Positions 17,979 to 26,536 are shown, counted from the first letter of the stretch. The stretch: 64,000 nt of DNA from Enterococcus sp. 9D6_DIV0238 (GCF_002174455.2 NZ_CP147246.1:1-64000), one strand, 5' to 3'. Notes: generated by a model from the sequence alone, not told the origin. Translations and numbers: made by a program.

Positions 17979-20585
17979 ATGGAAACTGTATATTTTCAAG
18001 ATTTAAAAATCGATTGGAGTAAAGCAGCTAAAGAATTTTTATTTGTAGAATTTGATGATTCAACTGAGCTAGATAAGAGTGGCTATTTATACAAAGATCA
18101 ATTAAAGCAGTTAGTTTCATGGGTAGATTATTATAACAATCTTCAATGTACAAAAGTGTCAAAAGTGAACAATATTTTTAGTATTGTTGGTGAGAGAGGG
18201 ACTGGAAAAAGCTCATTTGTGAAATCAGCAGTGGATTTATTCAAAAACAATAAGCAAAAAACTAATTATTCGATTTATACATTGCCAATCATTGATCCAA
18301 CAATTTTTAATGGGAAGCTTAATATATTAGAATTATTTATTGCTATGTTAAAAAAAGATATTGATTGCAATCCTGTTAACAATCAAGATAATGAGCACTT
18401 TAAACTATTAACTAAATTTAATAAAATCGTGAAAGAAAGTGTTGAAACTTTAAAAAATATGAGAATAAAAAATTCTTCATTTGCCGAAAAAAATTCAAGT
18501 ATTGAAGTACTTGAAAATATTCAAAAACAACAATATTTCTCTAAAACCATAACTAATTTACTTAAACTTTTTTTAGAATTAAAAAGTACAAATAGAACGA
18601 AATATAATTTTATTTGCTTATCAATAGACGACTTAGATTTGGTTCCTAACGAGTTTGCTTATGAAACATTACAGCTACTTGAAAAATTTTTGAATTATCA
18701 ACCTAATCTATATGTTTTAGTAGCTTTACGAAGAGAACAATTAGTGAACTCGGTTCTTAGTGAGTTAATTTCTGAAAATGAGAACGTATTAAATAAAAAA
18801 TTATTATCTCATCCAGAAATTAGTATTGAAGAATTAAGAAATCAAGCACTAAACTTAATCGATAAGGTCTTACCACTACCTCAACAAGTGAATCTAGATT
18901 TTAAATTACAAATTGGAATAAAAGATTTGCTTGCTCCATTTATTGAGAGTGAGGGACAAGAAAAATGCTTGCAATTTTTTGATCGTTATAGAGAAAGTGA
19001 GGAAAGAGAATTATCCTTCCAATCGTTTGTTCAAAAAATGATCATGGAACAAACGCGAATTCAAATGGAACCAGTAGAAAAAATAGAAGTTACTCATTAT
19101 AATTATCCAACTAATTTAAGGAGTGCCTTACGATTTTTAGAATTTATATATCAGTTTGAAAACTATCAACAAGAAATTGATAGAGGTAAAGAGGTATTAG
19201 AATGTCTTGATTTATTGAAAAAAAATGTGATACGTTATCGTCAATATCTTCTAGGAACGTTTAAGGATAATTTTTCTATGGAATTATATAGTATTATTTC
19301 TGATTGGTATGGGCATGAAGTCGAAGTTCGAAACAGTTATCTATGTAATAAATTAGTTTATACCCTTGCTAAAGAAGATGAAGTCGCTAGTTTTGATTCA
19401 ATAACTAAGAAGGCGCCTACTAATGTTGCTCTGGGTGATGTCTATACTGTTCTTAGTTTTTTACGTGAACAACATCGTGACTCTAATGAAACTCAATACC
19501 TTTTGTATGCAATTAAAATGTTATATTCTTTGGAAATGTTAGAATTATTGCTTAAAAGTATCATCTTATCAGAGAACCAAGGGAATGAAATTAATCAGAA
19601 TTTTTTACAACAATATTTGTGTTTAGCTCGTGGAAAAGTAATGCCGGATTGGTTTCCATATAATGAGTCGTTTATTTCAGGAGCAACCGTTTTATCTTAT
19701 CCTTATGGTGTAGAGGAAGAGGAAAACAAAAAAGTAGTTTTAAATAAAATTCTATATAGCTCAGTAGCAGCGTATGGTGATATTCGTACATTACCGAAAA
19801 AAGACAATTTTTTTGAAGGTTATTGGCAAACACATATTTATCGCTCTCGGAATCAATATAAAAAAAGTGATTTTACCAAAAAAACGAGTTATTATATTGA
19901 TCTATTTGCGCAATTGACTGATCTTGAAAGAGTTGAAGCAAAATTATTAGGAATTGTAAAAGAACAAAAAGTTTATTACCTTTTTTATTCTTTATTTGAT
20001 CTTGATTTTTTCGTCAACAAAAACTATACGAGACGTTCGCTCTCTAAAAAAAGTGAAAGATTAGAATATTCATTAAAAAGAGTTAATGATTGTTTTAATA
20101 ATAAACGTCTATCTAATATAGATGAAAGAAAGCTTCGTCGCAACATGGTTTCGCCATTACTCAAACCTGAAGTAATTAATGGTAGTGAAAATGAAGATTT
20201 ATTTTTACCTTTGTTTGAGAATAATGAAATTAAAATTTTAAAAGAAGTATTTGAAGAGTTCGAAGTACGTGAAAATATAGATGAAAATGGTGGTAAAAAA
20301 GTAAATTTAAGCCTAGATGATTATGATGAACTGGCAGCTATAGCTATTTCAGCTATTAATTCGTCTCATGTAAGAGTGAAAAGAGATTTTGCTAGAGCCT
20401 ATTATTCAGCATTTGGTAAGTGGCCTAAAAACATGTCGCTAGATCAAATAACACGCATGAATAATTTTATAAAAAAAGAACGCTCACAAAATTTTGCAGA
20501 ACTAGATAATAATTTACGATTAATGAATGCAACAATAAATGGGCACCGTTCGGCTTATATGCAAAAGCAACAAGAAGAGGTTTGA
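17979..20585 (+). CDS. rdrA: RADAR anti-phage system ATPase RdrA
   Basis: This large P-loop ATPase is the partner of RdrB in RADAR, a defence system that deaminates adenosine nucleotides in infected cells. The ATG at 17979 is preferred because GAGG lies 6 bases upstream and a -10-like TATACT sits between it and a more upstream TTG. The 868-residue product has Walker A GERGTGKS at 71-78, Walker B FICLSIDDLD at about 211-220 and a long helical C-terminal region. Length and gene order match RdrA. The stop lies one base before rdrB. The identity rests on the pairing with the deaminase as much as on the ATPase itself. Confidence 0.87.
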   Translation: METVYFQDLKIDWSKAAKEFLFVEFDDSTELDKSGYLYKDQLKQLVSWVDYYNNLQCTKVSKVNNIFSIVGERGTGKSSFVKSAVDLFKNNKQKTNYSIYTLPIIDPTIFNGKLNILELFIAMLKKDIDCNPVNNQDNEHFKLLTKFNKIVKESVETLKNMRIKNSSFAEKNSSIEVLENIQKQQYFSKTITNLLKLFLELKSTNRTKYNFICLSIDDLDLVPNEFAYETLQLLEKFLNYQPNLYVLVALRREQLVNSVLSELISENENVLNKKLLSHPEISIEELRNQALNLIDKVLPLPQQVNLDFKLQIGIKDLLAPFIESEGQEKCLQFFDRYRESEERELSFQSFVQKMIMEQTRIQMEPVEKIEVTHYNYPTNLRSALRFLEFIYQFENYQQEIDRGKEVLECLDLLKKNVIRYRQYLLGTFKDNFSMELYSIISDWYGHEVEVRNSYLCNKLVYTLAKEDEVASFDSITKKAPTNVALGDVYTVLSFLREQHRDSNETQYLLYAIKMLYSLEMLELLLKSIILSENQGNEINQNFLQQYLCLARGKVMPDWFPYNESFISGATVLSYPYGVEEEENKKVVLNKILYSSVAAYGDIRTLPKKDNFFEGYWQTHIYRSRNQYKKSDFTKKTSYYIDLFAQLTDLERVEAKLLGIVKEQKVYYLFYSLFDLDFFVNKNYTRRSLSKKSERLEYSLKRVNDCFNNKRLSNIDERKLRRNMVSPLLKPEVINGSENEDLFLPLFENNEIKILKEVFEEFEVRENIDENGGKKVNLSLDDYDELAAIAISAINSSHVRVKRDFARAYYSAFGKWPKNMSLDQITRMNNFIKKERSQNFAELDNNLRLMNATINGHRSAYMQKQQEEV

Positions 20586-20586
20586 C

Positions 20587-23181
20587 ATGGCAAATTATAA
20601 TCAACTCTATAATGATTTAGATCGAATGATTCGGCTTATTTATAGAGAGTTAACGCATGACTACTATCAGAAATATAATATAGAGCATGATATTTATTAC
20701 TATAAAAACTTATTTGATTTAAGGGATGAAAGTTTTCAGCAACGAATATTCGGAAAATATTTGCAAGTATATCCTAATAATTATAATTATGATGATTTAA
20801 AGTTTCTACTTCATTCAATAACGAAACTATTAGAAGAAGAATATGGTCAAACGGATGCTATTTTTTTAATTTTTTATACAGCAAAGCATCTTTTTAAGCT
20901 GGATCGAGATGAATTGTATGTAGAATTTGACAAGTTGATTGAATGGGATGGATTTAGAAATAAAATAGATGCAAAGCTTTTTATTGCTGCATATAAAGTT
21001 GAACATTTACCAGAAGCAACGAATTATTATGAAAATAGTATTGTTAAGCACAATAATAAAAGACTATACGAAATTATCAAACGTCAAGGAATATCAGAAA
21101 ATCATATGCATTTGAAAGCTTCTGGCTATACAGATGATATCAATTGGTATCATTTTTTACAGTTAGGATTACAAGAAATGAATCGTTTTACTGATTTTAT
21201 TAATCAGCAAGAAGTATTTAAAGAAATGGATAGGGGGCAAGAGAATGCGAACTTTTTAGTTCAATCAATACTAAAAATTAAAGTCATACGAATCGTTTTA
21301 AATCTATACATTATTCAAGAAAATTTATTTTTTGAAACGACTAAAAAAGACAAGTTATTAAAGACGTTATTTAATAATTTTAATTTAATCTTTCAATCAG
21401 ATGATGTTTTAAATTGTTTAGATAGCCTTAATATCTTATCTGATATGATTCATTGTGAGGAAACGCAAACGAAGTATTGGGAACAGCAGCTAAAAGATGA
21501 ATATGATTTAACAAAGTATGCTTCACATGAATTCCTTTTTTATCAAAAGATCATGAAGTATATTTATGAAGAAAAGTCAGCGTCCATTTTTGTCACACTT
21601 TTGTTTAATCTTTATATCTCGGGAACAACGCATCTAAAATTTCAATTTATTCAAGACAATCTAGGAATGGGTTTTTCTAAATTTAAAGATAAGGAAGAGA
21701 TGAAAACCTATTTTTTGAAAGGAGCTTCCTTCGCTGAAAATAATGCTGTAAAGCGAAGTGTTTTCCATAAATATTATCGAGAACGTTATATAAATAATGT
21801 AGAGATACGAATTACGCCCGAAAGTTCAATAAAAGAGTATATTAAAACTATTGAGGATATGCATACTTTTAACGATCTAGAATATCGAAAGGCGAAACGG
21901 GAATTAAAAAAGAAAAATAGTATCTTGAACTTAAAAAAAATTAACTTTGGTTTGATCATCCACTTTATTAAGCCTTTAAAATCAAAAAGTTTATCTATGA
22001 CAGAAGACTGGATAGAAAAAAGAAAGAATCTTTTTAAACAAACGACTGCTCTTTTGGAAACCTTGGATGCAATCAAACAATATGCAGAAAATCCTAAAAA
22101 TATAGGCTGGTTTAAGGGACAATTGACTCATACAATTGTGGGGATAGATACCGCAAATTATGAAAAAGATAATCGTCCTGAACTATTTGGTCCTATCTAT
22201 AGAAGGATACGACAAGGTGGAACATCAGGATTTGTTTTGAAAGCAACTTATCATGTTGGAGAGGAGTTTCCTACATTAGCAAATGGATTACGTGCAATAG
22301 ATGAAGTGCTTAATTTTTTAGATTATCGATCTAATGATCGTTTAGGGCATGCACTTGCTTTAGGCATAGATCCTGATGATTATTACGGAAAGAAACGAAG
22401 TAATATTTTGTGTTCAATTGGTGATTATCTAGATGATTTAGTTTGGATGTATTCTGTGTTGGTGGAGTCAAATCAGGATGCCTCATTGAAACTTTTTTTA
22501 AGAGATGAGTTCGAAAAATATAAGTTAGAACTTTTTGAATCAATCATGCCTTTAAAAGAGATTCCAGATTTTAACGTATATTTAGCAGCCTACTATTTAA
22601 GAGGAGACTGTCCTGATCTTCATTTGGAGTTAAGTGACCAAGCATCAACAGAAATAAATTATGAGTTTTTGTGTAAAAAATATGCTTATAAATTAAATAT
22701 TCATTCAAATAGACATAAAGCAGCTTTTTTAAATTATGATGCAAGATCCCTCTATCTACGTTACTCTTTTGATGATTCTTATCGAAAACAAGCGGAACAA
22801 GTTTTTCACATAGAAACCAGTGAGTTATATGTTCAATGTGTAGCAAGAGTCCAGCGACTTTTACAGGAAAAGGTTTTACGAATGAATATTTTTATTGAAG
22901 CGAATCCATCATCTAATAAAAAAATTTCTTATGTTCAAAAGTATTCTGAACTACCAGCTTTAAATATTAGTGGTCCAATTTTTGGTAAATTGAATAATCT
23001 TGAAATTCCAATGTCCATCAATACAGACGATAGTTCAATCTTTTTAACGAATCTTGTCAATGAGTATTCGATGTTAACAGCTTCTCTCATTAGGGATGGA
23101 TATTCCGAAACTGATGTCTATTCATATATCGAAAAATTAGCTATTGCGTCAAATGTTCATTCTTTTATTTCAGAATATTAG
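20587..23181 (+). CDS. rdrB: RADAR anti-phage system adenosine deaminase RdrB
   Basis: The ATG at 20587 has AGAGG within the end of rdrA. The 864-residue product shows the five landmarks of the adenosine deaminase metal site, widely spaced as in RdrB. They are HMH at 173-175, HVGEE at 556-560, RLGH at 585-588 (matching RIGH), NPSSN at 773-777 (matching CPTSN) and NTDD at 812-815. RdrB assembles with RdrA into large complexes and converts adenosine in nucleotides or RNA to inosine, blocking phage growth. The N-terminal 165 residues and inserts between motifs are helical. The gene is intact and is followed by a strong terminator. Confidence 0.9.
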   Translation: MANYNQLYNDLDRMIRLIYRELTHDYYQKYNIEHDIYYYKNLFDLRDESFQQRIFGKYLQVYPNNYNYDDLKFLLHSITKLLEEEYGQTDAIFLIFYTAKHLFKLDRDELYVEFDKLIEWDGFRNKIDAKLFIAAYKVEHLPEATNYYENSIVKHNNKRLYEIIKRQGISENHMHLKASGYTDDINWYHFLQLGLQEMNRFTDFINQQEVFKEMDRGQENANFLVQSILKIKVIRIVLNLYIIQENLFFETTKKDKLLKTLFNNFNLIFQSDDVLNCLDSLNILSDMIHCEETQTKYWEQQLKDEYDLTKYASHEFLFYQKIMKYIYEEKSASIFVTLLFNLYISGTTHLKFQFIQDNLGMGFSKFKDKEEMKTYFLKGASFAENNAVKRSVFHKYYRERYINNVEIRITPESSIKEYIKTIEDMHTFNDLEYRKAKRELKKKNSILNLKKINFGLIIHFIKPLKSKSLSMTEDWIEKRKNLFKQTTALLETLDAIKQYAENPKNIGWFKGQLTHTIVGIDTANYEKDNRPELFGPIYRRIRQGGTSGFVLKATYHVGEEFPTLANGLRAIDEVLNFLDYRSNDRLGHALALGIDPDDYYGKKRSNILCSIGDYLDDLVWMYSVLVESNQDASLKLFLRDEFEKYKLELFESIMPLKEIPDFNVYLAAYYLRGDCPDLHLELSDQASTEINYEFLCKKYAYKLNIHSNRHKAAFLNYDARSLYLRYSFDDSYRKQAEQVFHIETSELYVQCVARVQRLLQEKVLRMNIFIEANPSSNKKISYVQKYSELPALNISGPIFGKLNNLEIPMSINTDDSSIFLTNLVNEYSMLTASLIRDGYSETDVYSYIEKLAIASNVHSFISEY

Positions 23182-23227
23182 TTCTCTATGTATGCATATA
23201 ATCATTAGATACCAGATATATCAACGA

Positions 23228-23275
23228 GCGCGAGTAACAGCATAATTAATAGTGCATGTATTACTCGCGCTTTTT
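23228..23275. terminator. Terminator after rdrAB
   Basis: GCGCGAGTAA (23228-23237) pairs perfectly with TTACTCGCGC (23261-23270), followed by five T residues. It also lies just beyond the end of the minus-strand gene at 23281, though without a good T-run on that strand. Confidence 0.8.
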
Positions 23276-23280
23276 AGTAG

Positions 23281-23550
23281 TTAAATTTTTTTGGTTTGTA
23301 TCATCTTACCCAAAACTTCCTCACTCTCCTTCAAAACCTCCTCAAAATCCCCAGAAAACACCTGATACAACTGCTGACAAGAATAGTACCGCATCCGCAT
23401 ATCCTTCTTATTCCTCGTAACTTTTCCATCAAAAAACTCATCCAAATAGACCAATGACTTCTGCCAAGACCGAGGCTTGATCAACTCACTCTGCACATCC
23501 AAAATACCCTGATAAGGTACCGCCTTTAAATTCTGTTCTTTACTCATCAT
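23281..23550 (-). CDS. Junction gene family, intact copy
   Basis: The 89-residue soluble protein is rich in charged helices and ends VLGKMIQTKKI. It is the full-length partner of the frameshifted copy at 17356 and a distant relative of the gene at 8062. Shared positions include YQ-x-I-LDV, SWQKSLVYLDEFF and MRYYSCQQLYQVF. Two consecutive ATG codons start the frame and the ribosome site is weak. It lies inside the right-hand copy of the repeat that flanks RADAR, on the opposite strand. No known domain was recognised, so a RADAR accessory role cannot be claimed. Confidence 0.65.
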   Translation of the reverse strand: MMSKEQNLKAVPYQGILDVQSELIKPRSWQKSLVYLDEFFDGKVTRNKKDMRMRYYSCQQLYQVFSGDFEEVLKESEEVLGKMIQTKKI

Positions 23551-23686
23551 TACACATCCATTCCTTTTTTTGTAAAACCAACAGGAAAATAAAAAACGAT
23601 CAGACCTACCTGTGCCTCATCGTGTGCAATAGTTCGTCAAAGAACGCATGAAATCGTCAGAAAATGAAAGAATCCACTAATACCCC

Positions 23687-23715
23687 TAGTCAAATCAATC
23701 AAAATTAAGTACAAT
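23687..23715 (+). promoter_or_regulatory. Promoter of the small RNA candidate
   Basis: TAGTCA (23687-23692) and TACAAT (23710-23715) are 17 bases apart. Transcription would begin near 23722, directly before a stable UUCG hairpin. Confidence 0.55.
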
Positions 23716-23721
23716 AAAACA

Positions 23722-23828
23722 TGCGAGTACTTCGGTACGCGCTATCGGCAACTCGATTATGCAGTTCCTGCTGCTTATTCGGGGCCTTGCAACGTGATGC
23801 CAGTCAGGTTGTAAGGTGCCGTTTTTTA
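23722..23828 (+). ncRNA. Candidate small RNA with UUCG hairpin and intrinsic terminator
   Basis: The unit has a promoter upstream and begins with a hairpin GCG-a-GTAC around a TTCG tetraloop (23723-23742). It ends with a 12-pair hairpin (arms 23781-23793 and 23808-23820) and a run of T residues. No open frame fits it on the plus strand. The inner part carries AGTTCCTGCTG and a terminal AGGTGCC, both repeated with similar spacing at 24031-24096. It matches no RNA family I can name. It could be a trans-acting small RNA or the structured end of a mobile repeat. Confidence 0.5.
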
Positions 23829-24030
23829 TTTTTCTATTTTTAACTCCATGCATTGTAACTTTAGAAAAAATCAACCATAGAATAGAAACAAAAAAGGCAT
23901 TGGCGCAATGTCCAATACCTGAATAAGTCAATAGTACCTTAAAGAAACCTAGCATTCTTTTCAAGTTGTCGCTCAAAAAGAGACATGACAAAAAAGCTAG
24001 TGATTCATTTACTATTGGCATACTTGCGCG

Positions 24031-24096
24031 GACAGTTCCTGCTGTTTTCAAGACCATTTTCGTTCGGTGCCAGCCAAACAAAAAGGTGCCAAGGAT
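24031..24096 (+). repeat. Degenerate second copy of the small RNA motif
   Basis: AGTTCCTGCTG (24033-24043), then GGTGCCAGCCA and AGGTGCC about 15 bases later, repeat the layout of 23763-23820. This copy lacks the promoter, the UUCG hairpin and the T-run. Confidence 0.45.
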
Positions 24097-24108
24097 TAAA
24101 TTGTCATA

Positions 24109-24150
24109 AAGTTGAGTGATGTTCTGAATCAGGACTTACTCAGCTTTTTT
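24109..24150 (+). terminator. Hairpin terminator, left copy of a repeat bracketing the peptide cluster
   Basis: AAGTTGAGT pairs with ACTCAGCTT, and GTTCT with AGGAC inside it, followed by a T-run. Nearly the same hairpin and its next 80 or so bases, including GAGAATCAAG, recur at 31599-31690. Confidence 0.7.
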
Positions 24151-24401
24151 ATTTCCATTCTATACACTAAGTATAAATAAATCGACAGCGAGAATCAAGG
24201 CGAACAGAGAAAAAAACAAACGAAAATTCGGTTTTGTTGTAGTATAAAATTAATTTTTAAATAATCCTGAAGCTTGAAAAACTAGGTTAGTATGAAATAA
24301 TAGGAATCATTTCCTTAAAGTATACTCAAAGCGAGGAAAAGCTTTTATGACGCTAGAAGCGTTGAATTATTAGTGATTCTTTTGCTTCTCTTTTCAATAA
24401 A

Positions 24402-24812
24402 TTATGTGAACTGATCTGCACTTCGCTCTTCACGTTCAGGATAGAAGTAGTTATAAATTTGGCGAGTCATTTTAGAATCTTTATGATCTACTCAATAAAT
24501 AACATTCTCTAAGCTCATATTCGCCCATGCACAAAGAGTGACATGGGTCTTTCTAAATTCATGGAGGGTAATTCGTTTTAAGTGGTATTTAGCTATAATC
24601 ACATGATACCAGTCATTAGCTTGATCAGCACCGCAAAATTTATTTTCTTTATTGAAGAAGGCAAGGAGATATTTAAACCCTAAAATATTGTTAAACTCAC
24701 CAGCTCGTTTAGATTCTTTTAGTAATAAGGGATGAAACAGTTGGTAAAAATATACCATTGCTTCATGATCACCTTTTTGAGCTTTAAGTGCTAAAGTAGT
24801 AAGAGTTTCCAT
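24402..24812 (-). pseudogene. Broken tyrosine-recombinase (integrase) fused to an HTH-type N-terminus
   Basis: The first 35 or so codons (ALKAQKGDHEAMVYFYQLF) resemble the small sigma-like helix-turn-helix proteins of Tn916-type elements. They run directly into an integrase C-terminus: LHEFRKTHVTL carries the HxxR box. After a single in-frame TGA at 24492-24494 the frame continues VDHKDSKM, then IYNYFYPEREERSADQF, with the likely catalytic tyrosine, to TAA at 24402. The N-terminal arm and first catalytic arginine of the integrase are missing. It is the scar of an integrated element beside the peptide cluster. Confidence 0.75.
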
Positions 24813-25020
24813 ATTCCATCCCTTCTTACTCCTTTTAACTGTTCTAACAAACTTTTCTTATAAATAGAAAATGCCTACTGTGATATTTTTTTTAGCGTAA
24901 GTTCAGCATCCTTTTCTTGGTAACATATTTTCCTATTAGGAACTTTATTGTAAGTTCATACCAAATGATTTTTTTTAGTTCCATTTAATTATTTATTTGT
25001 ATTTATTTGTTAGCATTATA

Positions 25021-25049
25021 TTGACAGCGCTTTCTATAATTGCTACACT
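25021..25049 (+). promoter_or_regulatory. Promoter of the peptide cluster
   Basis: A consensus TTGACA (25021-25026) and TACACT (25044-25049) are separated by exactly 17 bases, 21 bases before the first start codon. An inverted repeat GAACTT-N6-AAGTTC at about 24939-24956 upstream could be a regulator site. Confidence 0.75.
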
Positions 25050-25070
25050 GGCCTTATAAAGGAGGAGAAT

Positions 25071-25541
25071 ATGAATAAGAAATTATTAGGTGGACTGTCT
25101 ATTGTTTTGATAATCTTGATTGTGATATTATCCACAAATCTTTCTGACAAATTAACATCAAATAGGGAAGATAAGCAGTTTGAAACAAAAAATACGATTA
25201 AAAGTTCGGATGAAGCATTAAAAACTATCAAATCAAATAAGGATGTTATTATTTACTATTCTCAAAAGGATTGTGTTTATTGCAAGGAACTTAATGTTCA
25301 CTTGAACAAATTGGATTCTAATATAAGGGAGAAAGTATATGTATTTTATATTGAAAATGAAGACAAGAATAAAGTAAAAAAGACTTTTGAATTCTCTTAT
25401 ACCCCAACACTAATATATTATAAGAATTCGAAGGAGAATGATCGATTGAATAATGATTTACTGTTTAAAAAAAATGTAGCCAAGTTTAAAAATACAGGTG
25501 AAAACGATTTGAAACAATGGTTACAGGAAAAAGAGGAATGA
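25071..25541 (+). CDS. Membrane-anchored thioredoxin-like protein of the peptide cluster
   Basis: The 156-residue product has one N-terminal membrane helix (about 5-22), then a thioredoxin fold outside the cell membrane. The active site is C68-V-Y-C71 and a cis-proline motif TPT lies at 111-113. AAAGGAGG precedes the ATG. Such proteins make, break or shuffle disulphides. The precursor encoded downstream has two CX6C pairs, so it is the likely substrate, much as SkfH accompanies the sporulation killing factor cluster of Bacillus. Its stop overlaps the region of the radical SAM start, implying coupled translation. Confidence 0.82.
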   Translation: MNKKLLGGLSIVLIILIVILSTNLSDKLTSNREDKQFETKNTIKSSDEALKTIKSNKDVIIYYSQKDCVYCKELNVHLNKLDSNIREKVYVFYIENEDKNKVKKTFEFSYTPTLIYYKNSKENDRLNNDLLFKKNVAKFKNTGENDLKQWLQEKEE

Positions 25542-25543
25542 GA

Positions 25544-26536
25544 ATGTATAATATAAAAACTGCATCTATAGATATAACTTATAGGTGTAACCTAAGATGT
25601 AAACATTGTTTTAATTTTAGTGGGGTACCTCGCAAGCAAGAAATGACAGACGAAGAATTAAGAAACCTAGCAAAGGATTTATCTAAATTGAATATAGATT
25701 CAATTTGTTTATGTGGTGGTGAGACTTTATATAGATATGAGCTTGTTTGTGAAATAAGTTCAATCATAAAAAAGAATTCACCACAAACATTAGTAAATAT
25801 AGTTACCAATGGTATTTTATTGACTAAAGAAAAAGCTATGAGACTAAAAAGCTCAGGCATTCATATGGTACAAATAAGTTTAGATGGTTTTACAGATGAA
25901 TCCTATGATGCTGTGAGACAATCAAATGGATGTCTTTCAAAAGTGTTTGAAGGAATCATCAATGCTAAAGAATCGGGTTTAGAGGTCAGTATTGCTACAT
26001 TGCCTCATAAAAAAAGTTTAAATGAATTTGAAAAAATAATTGATTATTGCCATGATAATGCTCTTTATGAGCTACGTGCACAGCCTCTTATGCCGTTAGG
26101 TAGAGGGAAAGAAAACTATATGGAATTAGCATTGTCTTCGGAAGAATATGAAGAGTTAAAAAATATTTTTAAAAAGAAAGATTTTGAACTAAAAAATAAA
26201 TCATCAAGAACTGAAATTAATTGGGGAGATCCTGTAGATCATTATTTTATGTTACAAGAAGTTGAGTACTTGCCTTTTTTGACAATTAATGCTTATGGTG
26301 AGATAGAAATAACACCATATTTACCATTCACAATTTGGGATTTAAAAGAAGAAGGATTACCAGAGTTCATTGAAAAAAGAATTCCAGAAAAAGTTTTGGT
26401 TCATCCATTGATAAAAAAATATATATCCAGAGTTTATTCTATAGAAGATATGTATTACCCTGATAAGGAACTTCCAAGAATGTATTTAGAAGACAATTTA
26501 AATCTTATGAGGGAAATTGAGGAGATGAAGGTATGA
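25544..26536 (+). CDS. Radical SAM enzyme, RiPP maturase lacking SPASM cysteines
   Basis: The 330-residue protein (ATG at 25544, AGAGG 7 bases upstream; 25538 is an alternative) binds the catalytic 4Fe-4S cluster through C15-x3-C19-x2-C22 and has a GGE motif at 58-60. The C-terminal third resembles a SPASM region in strand pattern (LTINAYGEIEITPYLPF, then WDLKEEGL) but contains no cysteine. It therefore cannot hold auxiliary clusters of the usual kind. It presumably modifies the Cys/Ala/Val-rich precursor downstream, by thioether formation, epimerisation or another radical reaction. Overlaps with both neighbours show operon membership. Confidence 0.85.
   Translation: MYNIKTASIDITYRCNLRCKHCFNFSGVPRKQEMTDEELRNLAKDLSKLNIDSICLCGGETLYRYELVCEISSIIKKNSPQTLVNIVTNGILLTKEKAMRLKSSGIHMVQISLDGFTDESYDAVRQSNGCLSKVFEGIINAKESGLEVSIATLPHKKSLNEFEKIIDYCHDNALYELRAQPLMPLGRGKENYMELALSSEEYEELKNIFKKKDFELKNKSSRTEINWGDPVDHYFMLQEVEYLPFLTINAYGEIEITPYLPFTIWDLKEEGLPEFIEKRIPEKVLVHPLIKKYISRVYSIEDMYYPDKELPRMYLEDNLNLMREIEEMKV

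Larger units (their letters stand above)
23319..23960. repeat. Direct repeat flanking RADAR, right copy
   Basis: Two blocks (23319-23615 and 23873-23960) match the left copy at 17356-17752 in the same orientation. The about 255 bases between the blocks, absent from the left copy, contain the small RNA candidate at 23722-23828. Confidence 0.75.
23551..24401. other. Repeat-rich non-coding stretch between RADAR and integrase remnant
   Basis: This stretch holds the end of the RADAR-flanking repeat, a promoter and small RNA candidate (23687-23828) and a partial second copy of the RNA motif (about 24031-24096). A strong terminator lies at 24109-24150. A 128-codon minus-strand frame across 23695-24081 overlaps all of these structures and is not credited. 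Confidence 0.6.

Noticed and set aside
20539-20586. Longer N-terminus for rdrB starting inside rdrA
   Set aside because: The ATG at 20587 has AGAGG upstream and the adjoining gene order fits a one-base gap; the extra 16 codons are out-of-frame rdrA sequence.
23695-24081. 128-codon minus-strand frame
   Set aside because: It crosses the small RNA promoter, its terminator, both copies of the RNA motif and a repeat block; it has no good ribosome site. It looks like a chance opening across structured repeats.
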